A stretch of DNA of 6,555 nt from an uncultured Clostridia bacterium (GTDB lineage: Bacteria; Bacillota; Clostridia; TANB77; CAG-508). The stretch covers positions 1 to 6,555 of the forward strand of contig CANQOU010000068.1 in NCBI GenBank assembly GCA_947625565.1, in the 5' to 3' direction. Below the pieces are notes generated by a model. The model saw nothing but the letters and a program-made list of their open reading frames with translations, searched no databases and was not told the DNA's origin. Below are positions 1 through 5,464 of the stretch, in pieces; positions within the stretch are counted from its first letter, which is position 1, and every line of letters starts with the position of its first letter. The position numbers and the translations under genes were made by a program.

Positions 1-412
1 TTAAGGCTCCAACAAATACTTGTATTGGTGTATGTCCTAATACTTCAACTAGTCTTTCTGATACTTCTACTCCAGTTAAACCCGGAGTTTCAATTAGTTT
101 ATTCAATAATTTAGCTTGTTTTCCAGCAGCTCTTCTAATTCCTGCAGCATCATACATAACTACACATGCTAGTATTAAAGCAAGAGCAAACATACTAGAA
201 TTTAGTCCTTCGTATTTTCCAATTAAAGTTGCTAGACTTACAACAACTGCTGAATGTGAACTTGGCATTCCTCCTGCTCCTAGTATCCTTTTGAAATTAA
301 ATTTTTTAGTTGTAATTAAATCATAAATTACTTTATATAGTTGAATAAAAAACCACAATAATAATGGTACAATAATATATTTGTTTTGAAAAAATCCTGT
401 AATATCATTCAT
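1..412 (-). CDS. yuiD: Divergent PAP2 family integral membrane protein (DUF212, YuiD-like), 3' end cut by window edge
   Basis: The gene begins at ATG 412 and stays open to the left edge, giving 137 complete codons. Family members such as B. subtilis YuiD are about 158 aa, so roughly the last 20 residues are missing. The protein opens with a hydrophobic helix (NKYIIVPLLLWFFIQLYKV), then has the hallmark GGMPSSHSA motif near residue 47, a second hydrophobic stretch (MFALALILACVV), the DAAGIRRAAGKQAKLLN signature, and VLGHTPIQVFVGA near the end. PSSHS resembles a PAP2 phosphatase core motif, but the function of this divergent family is not established, so no substrate is assigned. It is the last visible gene of the operon, 30 nt after xseB. 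An AAAGGGGAG ribosome site lies about 12 nt upstream of the ATG, a somewhat long spacing. The ATG at 408 is out of frame. Confidence 0.9.
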   Translation of the reverse strand, partial: MNDITGFFQNKYIIVPLLLWFFIQLYKVIYDLITTKKFNFKRILGAGGMPSSHSAVVVSLATLIGKYEGLNSSMFALALILACVVMYDAAGIRRAAGKQAKLLNKLIETPGLTGVEVSERLVEVLGHTPIQVFVGAL

Positions 413-442
413 GGTATTATACTTCTCCCCTTTATTTTTGCA

Positions 443-661
443 CTATACTTTAAAGTCTTCTTCTTCCATTTTCCCATCTTGATTTATCAAAATTGTTATC
501 TTCTTTTCTGCTTCTTCTAATATTTTGTTACAATTTTTTGATATTGTAATTCCATCTTCAAATTTTTTCATTGAATCTTCTAGGTTCAATTCTCCTTTTT
601 CTAATTCTGTTACTATTTTTTCAAGTTCTTCTATATTTTCTTCAAAACTTGCTTTTTTCAT
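443..661 (-). CDS. xseB: Exodeoxyribonuclease VII small subunit
   Basis: This 72-aa protein is the small subunit of exonuclease VII, which with XseA degrades single-stranded DNA from both ends to oligonucleotides. The sequence is typical of the family: SFEENIEELEKIVTELEKGEL, then the conserved LEDSMKKFEDGI segment, then a second charged helix (CNKILEEAEKKI). Together these form the helical hairpin that packs against the XseA coiled coil. Length is normal (E. coli XseB is 80 aa). It starts at ATG 661, preceded by an AAGGAAGGG ribosome site, and ends in TAG. Unusually, one unrelated membrane-protein gene (677-1156) separates it from xseA. Its frame is intact and it contains no CGG codon. Confidence 0.96.
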   Translation of the reverse strand: MKKASFEENIEELEKIVTELEKGELNLEDSMKKFEDGITISKNCNKILEEAEKKITILINQDGKMEEEDFKV

Positions 662-676
662 TCTTTTCCCTTCCTT

Positions 677-1156
677 TTAATTTTCAGTTACTTCTCCTGT
701 TTCTAAATCCACATCCATATATGCAATTGTAATTGCATTAGAAATTACTGCTATATGATATACATTTCCTTCAACATTTTCAACAACAAAATTATAACTA
801 CTACTTGTTTCACCCCATTTTTCTTTTGCAAAATCTATTGCTGTCTGTTCTGGATTTTCTGTTCCACTTTGTTCATTGCTTTCTTGTTCTTCTTTTCCTA
901 CATAATTTTGATTTAGTTCTACGCTTGTCTCAGTACTTTCATTGCTTTCAGTATTTGTAACTGTATTTTCTTCCGCTACATTTGTATTAATCTCATTTAC
1001 TACATTTTGTTCTTCTATTTCATTTACTATATTTTTTTCCTCAGTTTCATTTTCAATTACAGTTTTTTCTTGAATAAATATATATGTAACATATCCTAAT
1101 AATATAAGAATTAAGATTAGTAATACACCAATTAGCACTTTTGTACTATTTCTCAT
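677..1156 (-). CDS. Membrane-anchored protein with acidic Asn/Glu/Thr-rich linker and small PepSY-like C-terminal domain
   Basis: This is a 159-aa protein I cannot name. Residues 7-28 are one strongly hydrophobic helix after a short basic N-terminus, so it is probably a signal anchor with the rest outside the cell. Residues about 30-102 are a low-complexity acidic linker rich in E, N, T and S, containing two 9-residue repeats (EKNIVNEIE at 40-48, EQNVVNEIN at 49-57). Residues about 103-159 (EQTAIDFAKEKWGE ... VYHIAVISNAITIAYMDVDLETGEV) have the helix-plus-sheet pattern ending in a V-D-x-x-TGEV strand that is common in PepSY-like domains. That assignment is by eye and tentative. It has a good AAAGGAG site before ATG 1156 and 15-nt gaps to xseA and xseB, so it is co-transcribed with exonuclease VII, although nothing in its sequence suggests DNA metabolism. 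Confidence 0.8.
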   Translation of the reverse strand: MRNSTKVLIGVLLILILILLGYVTYIFIQEKTVIENETEEKNIVNEIEEQNVVNEINTNVAEENTVTNTESNESTETSVELNQNYVGKEEQESNEQSGTENPEQTAIDFAKEKWGETSSSYNFVVENVEGNVYHIAVISNAITIAYMDVDLETGEVTEN

Positions 1157-1171
1157 TTTTTATTTTCTCCT

Positions 1172-2370
1172 TTATTGGATTTTTGCCAGTTTAGTTCCAT
1201 CTACAAATTTTAAATTTATTTCATCACCTTTTTTTAGTTTTTTTGCACTTTTTATAACATGATCATTTTGTTCAACTATTGCATATCCTCTTGTTAAAGT
1301 TTTTAGTGGACTTAATGTATCTAGTTTAGATAATAAAGTTATATAATGTTCTTTTTCGTTTTGTTTTTTGGTTTGTATTTGTGTTTCCAATTTTTTTATA
1401 AATTGGTCTACTAGTATATATTTATTTTGTATCATTTTCATTGGGTCTTTAAATATATAACTTGCCATACATTTTTGAAGTCGTAATTGTAATGTTTCAT
1501 ATTTTTTACTAAGTGCTAATCTCATTCTATTTTGATATGAACCGTATTTTTTGTTTTACTTCATAAATATCTGGAACTGCTAATTCTGCTGCTGCAGATG
1601 GTGTTGGTGCTCTTAAATCTGCTGTGAAATCTGAAATTGTAAAATCTGTCTCATGTCCAACTGCAGAAATTATAGGGATTTGTGAATTATATATAGCTTG
1701 TGCAACAATTTCTTCATTAAATGGCCATAAATCCTCTAATGATCCTCCTCCTCTAGCTAATATCAATACATCTGCTAATTTGTTTTCATTCATATACTCA
1801 ATTCCACTTGCGATTTTTTCAGCTGCACCTTCTCCTTGTACTGGAACTGGTAATAAACGAATTCTAACATTTGGATTTCTTCTTGTGCCTACATTTATAA
1901 TATCTTTGATTACTGAACCTGTTCCGAGATGTTAGCACACCGATTATATTAGGCATTTGTGGGATTTTTTGCTTATGACTAATATCAAAATATCCTTTTT
2001 CTTCTAGTTTTTGTTTTAGTTCTTCATACTTTTTATATAATATTCCTACTCCATCTTCTTGAATAGCTTGTACATAAATTTGGTAAATTCCATCTCTTTC
2101 AAATACAGATACACTTCCTAATACAAAAACCTTCATTCCATCCCTTGGAGTAAAGTCTAATTTTTCTGCATATGTTTTGAACATTACACATTTAATTAAA
2201 GATTTTTCATCTTTTAATGTAAAATACATATGTCCTGTATAATGATGTTTAAAATTAGATATTTCTCCTTTAATTAACAAACTGCTTAAGTATTCGTCAT
2301 CTGCCAATTTTTCTTTAATATAGCTATTTAATTCACTTACTGTGATTGCCATATTTTCATATTTCATCAT
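1172..2370 (-). CDS. xseA: Exodeoxyribonuclease VII large subunit, readable only with two +1 frameshifts
   Basis: This encodes the catalytic large subunit of exonuclease VII. One frame runs from ATG 2370 to the zero-frame TAG at 1866-1864, a second covers the core, and a third ends at TAA 1174-1172. Dropping one base at each CGG (1926-1924 and 1544-1542) gives a continuous 398-aa protein, the usual family length. The N-terminal OB-fold domain spans about residues 8-105 (ITVSELNSYIK ... GEISNF ... GHMYFTLKD). The catalytic domain carries TSGTGSVIKDIINV, ARGGGSLEDLWPFN (205-218) and SAVGHETDFT (235-244). Asp156, Arg206, His239 and Asp242 match E. coli Asp155, Arg205, His238 and Asp241. A C-terminal helical region ends in LKTLTRGYAIV. 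Without the first shift every catalytic residue is lost. GGAAGG at 2381-2376 serves ATG 2370 (5 nt) or the adjacent ATG 2367 (8 nt). It could instead be a pseudogene or contain sequencing errors, but both lesions sit on zero-frame CGG. Confidence 0.9.
1541..1547 (-). other. Putative +1 frameshift site 2 in xseA (ATA CGG T)
   Basis: The upstream frame reads AAA ATA CGG TTC ATA TCA AAA TAG and stops five codons after CGG. Skipping the C of CGG (1544) gives AAA ATA GGT TCA TAT CAA AAT AGA, which is K-I-G-S-Y-Q-N-R and leads directly into MRLALSKKYETLQLRL, the expected helical region of XseA. This is residue 275 to 276 of the reconstructed protein. The codon before the site (ATA) and the CGG are the same as in the nusB site. 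I saw no Shine-Dalgarno-like stimulator just upstream. Confidence 0.75.
1923..1929 (-). other. Putative +1 frameshift site 1 in xseA (TCT CGG A)
   Basis: The zero frame reads GTG CTA ACA TCT CGG AAC AGG and then departs from the XseA family, stopping 20 codons after CGG (1866-1864). Skipping the C at 1926 gives TCT GGA ACA GGT TCA GTA ATC AAA GAT, which is S-G-T-G-S-V-I-K-D. This matches the conserved TS-x-TG motif (TSKTGAA in E. coli, TSPTGAA in B. subtilis) and brings in catalytic Asp156. Because TS is retained before the shift and TG follows it, the extra base is confined to the four bases CGGA. Confidence 0.78.
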
Positions 2371-2387
2371 TTTTTCCTTCCTAGAGG

Positions 2388-2790
2388 TTATTCTTTTACA
2401 ATACTTGCTAAAATTCCATTTACAAATGTTTTTGAGTTTTCGTCTCCATATTTTTTTGCTAGCTCTACTGCCTCATTTATTGCAACTTTAAATGGAACTT
2501 GAGTATATTTTATTTCATAAATTGCTAATTTTAATATACTCAAATTAACTTTTGAAATTCTGTCAATTTTCCAATTTTCCTTTAGATTTGTTTTTATATC
2601 TTCTTCAATTTGTTGCTGGTTATTTTTTATTCCGTATAACAGCATCTTTAATATATATTTTTGCTTCTTCGCTTTCGATTTCACTATTTTGTATATATAG
2701 TTCTATTTGTTCTTCCAAGTTCTCACTTTTTTGTATTTCCAAACTATACAATAATTTGAAAGCATTTTCACGCATCTGTGTTCTGTTCAT
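2388..2790 (-). CDS. nusB: Transcription antitermination factor NusB, readable only with one +1 frameshift
   Basis: NusB binds boxA RNA together with S10 (NusE) and supports antitermination, notably on rRNA operons. ATG 2790 opens with the family start MNRTQMRENAFKLLYSLE, and an AAAGGA site lies just upstream, so it is preferred over the in-frame ATG 2775. The zero frame ends after 56 residues at TAA 2622-2620. Skipping one base at CGG 2634-2632 joins it to the C-terminal portion and gives 133 aa, a normal length. Across the join, YIKDAVIGIKNN aligns without gaps with E. coli YFRDLLAGVATN, restoring the conserved glycine (Gly53). The C-terminal half has KVNLSILKLAIYEIKY, VPFKVAINEAVELAKKYG and FVNGIL, all family signatures. 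The gene lies 28 nt after the DUF2273 gene and 17 nt before xseA. It could be an error or decayed copy, but the coding sequence is otherwise perfect. Confidence 0.92.
2631..2637 (-). other. Putative +1 frameshift site in nusB (ATA CGG A)
   Basis: The zero frame reads GCT GTT ATA CGG AAT AAA AAA TAA and stops four codons after CGG. Skipping the C at 2634 gives GCT GTT ATA GGA ATA AAA AAT AAC (A-V-I-G-I-K-N-N). This restores the near-invariant NusB glycine at residue 53. Removing a base before the TAC would give V-Y-G, also plausible, so the exact skipped base is not fixed by the sequence alone, but the frame must resume at GGA. The glycine argues against reading CGGA as a four-base arginine codon. 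Confidence 0.78.
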
Positions 2791-2818
2791 TGCTTTTCCT
2801 TTCCGCTTGTCCTTTTCA

Positions 2819-3022
2819 TTACATTTTGTCTATCCAACCTTTTAATTTTATTTTAACATCTTCTTTATTTTGTTGCACATAATTTCCGATAAATGCTCCT
2901 AAGACTATCACTACAATACCAATAATTAAATCATAAAGTCTAGTAGCTAAAATAATAATGGCTATAACAATACCTATAATTGCTCCACAATATTTGCCTA
3001 AAAATTTCTTAAAATCCTCCAT
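2819..3022 (-). CDS. DUF2273 family small integral membrane protein
   Basis: This 67-aa protein is dominated by two adjacent hydrophobic helices (about residues 11-28 and 31-48). It ends in a charged tail (QQNKEDVKIKLKGWIDKM). The pattern MEDFKKFLGKYCGAIIGIVIA with GAFIGNYV matches DUF2273, a small protein regularly found beside asp23/amaP genes in Gram-positive bacteria and thought to belong to the same membrane assembly. Its biochemical role is unknown. It starts at ATG 3022 after an AAAGGAG site 11 nt away, 28 nt downstream of amaP, and ends at TAA 2821-2819. Confidence 0.88.
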   Translation of the reverse strand: MEDFKKFLGKYCGAIIGIVIAIIILATRLYDLIIGIVVIVLGAFIGNYVQQNKEDVKIKLKGWIDKM

Positions 3023-3050
3023 TTTTGCTTCTACTCCTTTCTACTGTATA

Positions 3051-3605
3051 CTATGCTTGTTCTTGTTGTACAGGTGCTACTTTTTTTACTGAAATATTTA
3101 CTTCTTTAACATCTAAATCTGTTGCAAGTTTAATTTTTTCTTTTATTTTATTTTGTAAATTTGCAGATAAATCTTTAATAACTGCATCTGATGTTACAAT
3201 TAAATTTGCGAATATACTAACATTGTTTTCTTTATCTAATTCTACTCTTGTTGTTATATTATCTGCATCTTGGAAATCTGCTGCTACAGATTCTACAAGG
3301 TTTTCTATTGTTTCTTTTGATATCATTAGTTTTCCATTTTCATTTTCTAGTAAAACTCCTTGTCTATCTTTTATTTCTTCTTTTGAAGTTGGGTCAAAGA
3401 AAATGCATCTAATAGATAATAATATAAATACAACACTAGCTCCTAAAACAATTTTAGATGCTGGGTCTGTTGTGATACATTCTGTGATAATGTTTTTTAC
3501 TACTTGTAAATCTAGCCATCCAAATACTAATAGACATAAAATAATAGATAAAATTAGCATTATATTAGAATATATAATTAACGTTACTTTCTCAATAAAT
3601 TTCAT
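3051..3605 (-). CDS. amaP: Alkaline shock response membrane anchor protein AmaP
   Basis: This is a 184-aa protein with two N-terminal transmembrane helices (about residues 7-31 and 50-70). After the second is the phrase IRCIFFDPTSKEE, then a soluble Asp23-like domain (about 80-176: QGVLLENENGKLMISKETIENLV ... ITTRVELDKENNVSIFANLIV ... VKEVNISVKKV). In Staphylococcus aureus, AmaP tethers Asp23 to the membrane, and the same job is inferred here because the Asp23 gene ends 5 nt upstream. Its ribosome site (AAAAGGAG) lies inside the last codons of that gene, which suggests translational coupling. Length and domain order are normal for the family. Confidence 0.92.
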   Translation of the reverse strand: MKFIEKVTLIIYSNIMLILSIILCLLVFGWLDLQVVKNIITECITTDPASKIVLGASVVFILLSIRCIFFDPTSKEEIKDRQGVLLENENGKLMISKETIENLVESVAADFQDADNITTRVELDKENNVSIFANLIVTSDAVIKDLSANLQNKIKEKIKLATDLDVKEVNISVKKVAPVQQEQA

Positions 3606-3610
3606 TTTTA

Positions 3611-4069
3611 TTACTCCTTTTCTTCTTTATTATTTTCTACTTCCTCTTCTTGTTTTACATCTTCTGTATTTACCCCTTGTACGTGAACATTGACTTCTTC
3701 TACAGTTAAACCTGTCATAGTCTCTACAGATGTTTTTACTCTGTTTTGAATTTCAAATGCAACATCTGGTATTCTTGTACCATATTCTACAATAATATTA
3801 ACATCTATTTTAATTGTTGTTTCATTTTTTTCTACCTTAATACCTTTTGCTAAATTCTTTTTTCCACTTAATACTTCACTAATTCCTCCAGCAAATCCAC
3901 CTGCCATTGATGATACACCTTGTACCTCTGAAACAGCTACACCTGCTATTACAGCTATAACATCATTTGAAATTTGTATTCCTTCATTTTCTTCTATTTC
4001 CTGCTCATTTTTTTCTTGTGAAGTTTCTTCTTGCTTTAACTCTTCTTGTTCTTGATTGTCTTCTTCCAT
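3611..4069 (-). CDS. asp23: Asp23/Gls24 family envelope stress response protein
   Basis: This 152-aa protein is the first gene of the operon. Residues 1-30 are a highly acidic, Glu/Gln-rich leader. Residues about 31-133 are an Asp23/Gls24 domain (GIQISNDVIAVIAGVAVSEVQGVSSMAGG ... TTIKIDVNIIVEYGTRIPDVAFEIQNRVKTSVE ... VEEVNVHVQGV), and the tail is again acidic. Members form abundant membrane-associated assemblies linked to cell-envelope stress, and AmaP next door is the expected membrane partner. GGAGG at 4081-4077 is only 1 nt from the upstream ATG 4075 but 7 nt from ATG 4069, so 4069 is chosen; using 4075 would add Met-Lys. A promoter sits just upstream (4123-4095). Confidence 0.93.
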   Translation of the reverse strand: MEEDNQEQEELKQEETSQEKNEQEIEENEGIQISNDVIAVIAGVAVSEVQGVSSMAGGFAGGISEVLSGKKNLAKGIKVEKNETTIKIDVNIIVEYGTRIPDVAFEIQNRVKTSVETMTGLTVEEVNVHVQGVNTEDVKQEEEVENNKEEKE

Positions 4070-4076
4070 TTTCATT

Positions 4077-4084
4077 CCTCCTTT
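4077..4084 (-). promoter_or_regulatory. Strong ribosome binding site that decides the asp23 start
   Basis: AAAGGAGG is a full Shine-Dalgarno match. Two in-frame ATGs follow. The first (4075) is 1 nt away, too close for normal initiation, and the second (4069) is 7 nt away, the ideal spacing. Confidence 0.85.
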
Positions 4085-4094
4085 ATATGGTAAC

Positions 4095-4123
4095 AGTATA
4101 TCAATTTTTTGTGAATTTTACAA
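4095..4123 (-). promoter_or_regulatory. Predicted sigma-A-type promoter of the asp23-amaP-nusB-xseAB operon
   Basis: On the minus strand, TTGTAA (4123-4118; 4 of 6 to TTGACA) is followed by a 17-nt spacer and TATACT (4100-4095; 5 of 6 to TATAAT). A TG at the extended -10 position strengthens it. It lies between the obgE terminator and the asp23 ribosome site, where a promoter for the downstream operon is expected. It is predicted from sequence only. Confidence 0.7.
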
Positions 4124-4142
4124 CTACTTTTGATAAATATTT

Positions 4143-4172
4143 AAAAAAATCCTCGTATTGCTACGCGGATTT
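4143..4172 (-). terminator. Intrinsic terminator after obgE
   Basis: On the minus strand, AAATCC-g-CGTA pairs with TACG-a-GGATTT around a GCAA (GNRA-type) tetraloop, with one G/A mismatch in the stem. A run of seven T on the transcript strand (4149-4143) overlaps the 3' side of the stem. The obgE stop codon TAA (4173-4171) is built into the 5' base of the stem. It ends the trpS-obgE unit just before the promoter of the next operon. Confidence 0.88.
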
Positions 4173-5445
4173 ATTCTTCCCATTCCAATTCCCAATCAGA
4201 AATATATACAGTATCTCCATCACAAATTCCTAATTCTTTTAATTTATCGTCAATTCCCATATTTTTTAAACATTTGTGGAAATAATACATAGATTCATTA
4301 TCTTCTATATTGATTCTTCCCATTAAACGGTCAACTGCTCTTCCTGTAACATAAAATGCATTTCCTTCTTTTCTTGCTTCCCATTCTTGATCTTTATCTG
4401 GTAGTGTATATACCATTTTATCTTCTACTTCAATTAGGTCTTCTTTTGGTAATGTTTTTAATACTTGTGATATATGGTTAATTAGCTCTTGTAATCCTTC
4501 TCCTGTTACAGAAGAAATTTTATATATCTCCAATTTTTCTTTTTTAGCTAATTTTTCTAATTCTTTATATCCCTCATTATTTTGCATACTATCTACCTTA
4601 GTTGCAACTATTATCTGTTTTCTTTTTGATAATTTTTCACTATATTTTTTTAGCTCTTTATTTATTATTTTATAATCTTCAATTGGATTTCTTCCTTCTT
4701 CTCCTGAAACATTAATAAAATGTAATAAAAGGCGTGTTCTTTCTACATGTCTTAAAAATTGAATTCCTAGTCCTACTCCTTTACTTGCTCCTTCTATAAT
4801 TCCTGGAATATCTGCAATAACAAAGCCATCTCCATCTTTTGTTTTTACAACTCCTAAATTTGGTTCTAATGTTGTAAAATGATAATTTGCAATTTTAGGT
4901 CTTGCTTCTGTTACTTTTGATAAAAATGTGGATTTTCCTACATTTGGAAATCCTAGAAGTCCAACATCTGCTAATAATTTTAATTCTAAAATTATTTCTT
5001 TTTCTTCTCCTTTTTCTCCATCTTCTGAAAATCTTGGAGCTTGTCTCATAGAGGTTGCAAAGTGTGAGTTTCCTCTTCCTCCTCTTCCTCCTTTTAAAAT
5101 TAGTTCTTGTTGATTTGGTTTTGATAAATCTGCAAGTACTTTATTGGTGTCTGCGTCTTTTATTACAGTTCCAATTGGTACTTTGATATACAAGTCTTCT
5201 CCAAATTTTCCATTGCAATTATTTCCGCTTCCGTTTTCTCCATTTCCAGCCTTAAATTTCTTATTATATCGAAAGTCTATCAATGTGTTTTTGTCTTTGT
5301 CTACTTGGAAATATATATCTCCACCATTTCCACCGTCTCCACCGTCTGGTCCACCTGCTGCTACATATTTCTCACGACGAAATGTTGCTGCCCCATTTCC
5401 ACCATCTCCAGATTTAATTATTATTTTAGTATAATCTGTAAACAT
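4171..5445 (-). CDS. obgE: Obg family GTPase (ObgE/CgtA), 50S ribosome assembly factor
   Basis: This 424-aa GTPase binds the 50S subunit and links ribosome assembly to (p)ppGpp and growth state. The N-terminal Obg fold (residues 1-157) is glycine-rich, with GGPDGGDGGNGGD at 31-43 and GGRGGRGNSHFA at 119-130. The G domain shows G1 GFPNVGKS (165-172), the TT-LEPNLG switch region (191-198), G3 DIPG (212-215), G4 ATKVD (281-285, where most homologues have NKxD) and G5 SSVTGEG (311-317). The C-terminal OCT domain covers about 346-422. The open frame extends upstream to an ATG at 5478 inside trpS, but ATG 5445 begins the family start MFTDYTKIIIKSGDGG and has AAGGAAGG just upstream, so it is chosen. 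It lies 19 nt after the trpS stop and is followed by a terminator. Confidence 0.97.
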   Translation of the reverse strand: MFTDYTKIIIKSGDGGNGAATFRREKYVAAGGPDGGDGGNGGDIYFQVDKDKNTLIDFRYNKKFKAGNGENGSGNNCNGKFGEDLYIKVPIGTVIKDADTNKVLADLSKPNQQELILKGGRGGRGNSHFATSMRQAPRFSEDGEKGEEKEIILELKLLADVGLLGFPNVGKSTFLSKVTEARPKIANYHFTTLEPNLGVVKTKDGDGFVIADIPGIIEGASKGVGLGIQFLRHVERTRLLLHFINVSGEEGRNPIEDYKIINKELKKYSEKLSKRKQIIVATKVDSMQNNEGYKELEKLAKKEKLEIYKISSVTGEGLQELINHISQVLKTLPKEDLIEVEDKMVYTLPDKDQEWEARKEGNAFYVTGRAVDRLMGRINIEDNESMYYFHKCLKNMGIDDKLKELGICDGDTVYISDWELEWEE

Positions 5446-5464
5446 TTTTCCTTCCTTCTTTATA

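Noticed and set aside
1541..1929. Shine-Dalgarno-stimulated (RF2-like) or stop-codon-driven +1 shift
   Set aside because: No zero-frame stop sits at any shift point and no consistent SD-like sequence lies just upstream. The only shared element is the CGG codon and the following GGN.
1172..2370. Calling xseA a pseudogene, or splitting it into three separate genes
   Set aside because: The three pieces are consecutive segments of one XseA with conserved catalytic residues and exact family length. Both breaks are single-base and both are at CGG. Pseudogene status or sequencing error stays possible but explains the codon coincidence poorly.
1541..2637. Four-base CGGN decoding as arginine by an expanded-anticodon tRNA
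   Set aside because: It would also restore all three frames, but it puts Arg in place of the conserved NusB glycine. It is kept only as a second choice pending tRNA data.
2388..2684. A stand-alone 98-aa protein starting at ATG 2684
   Set aside because: Most of it is the C-terminal part of NusB. Its apparent N-terminus (MKSKAKKQKYILKMLLY) is nusB read out of frame before the shift site, and the real start is ATG 2790.
3025..3693. 222-aa plus-strand open frame opposite amaP and asp23, and other plus-strand frames (1624-1935, 2552-2845, 3967-4233, 4928-5634)
   Set aside because: They are antisense to clearly recognised genes, have leucine/serine/phenylalanine-rich composition from complementing A-rich coding strand, and match no family I recognise.
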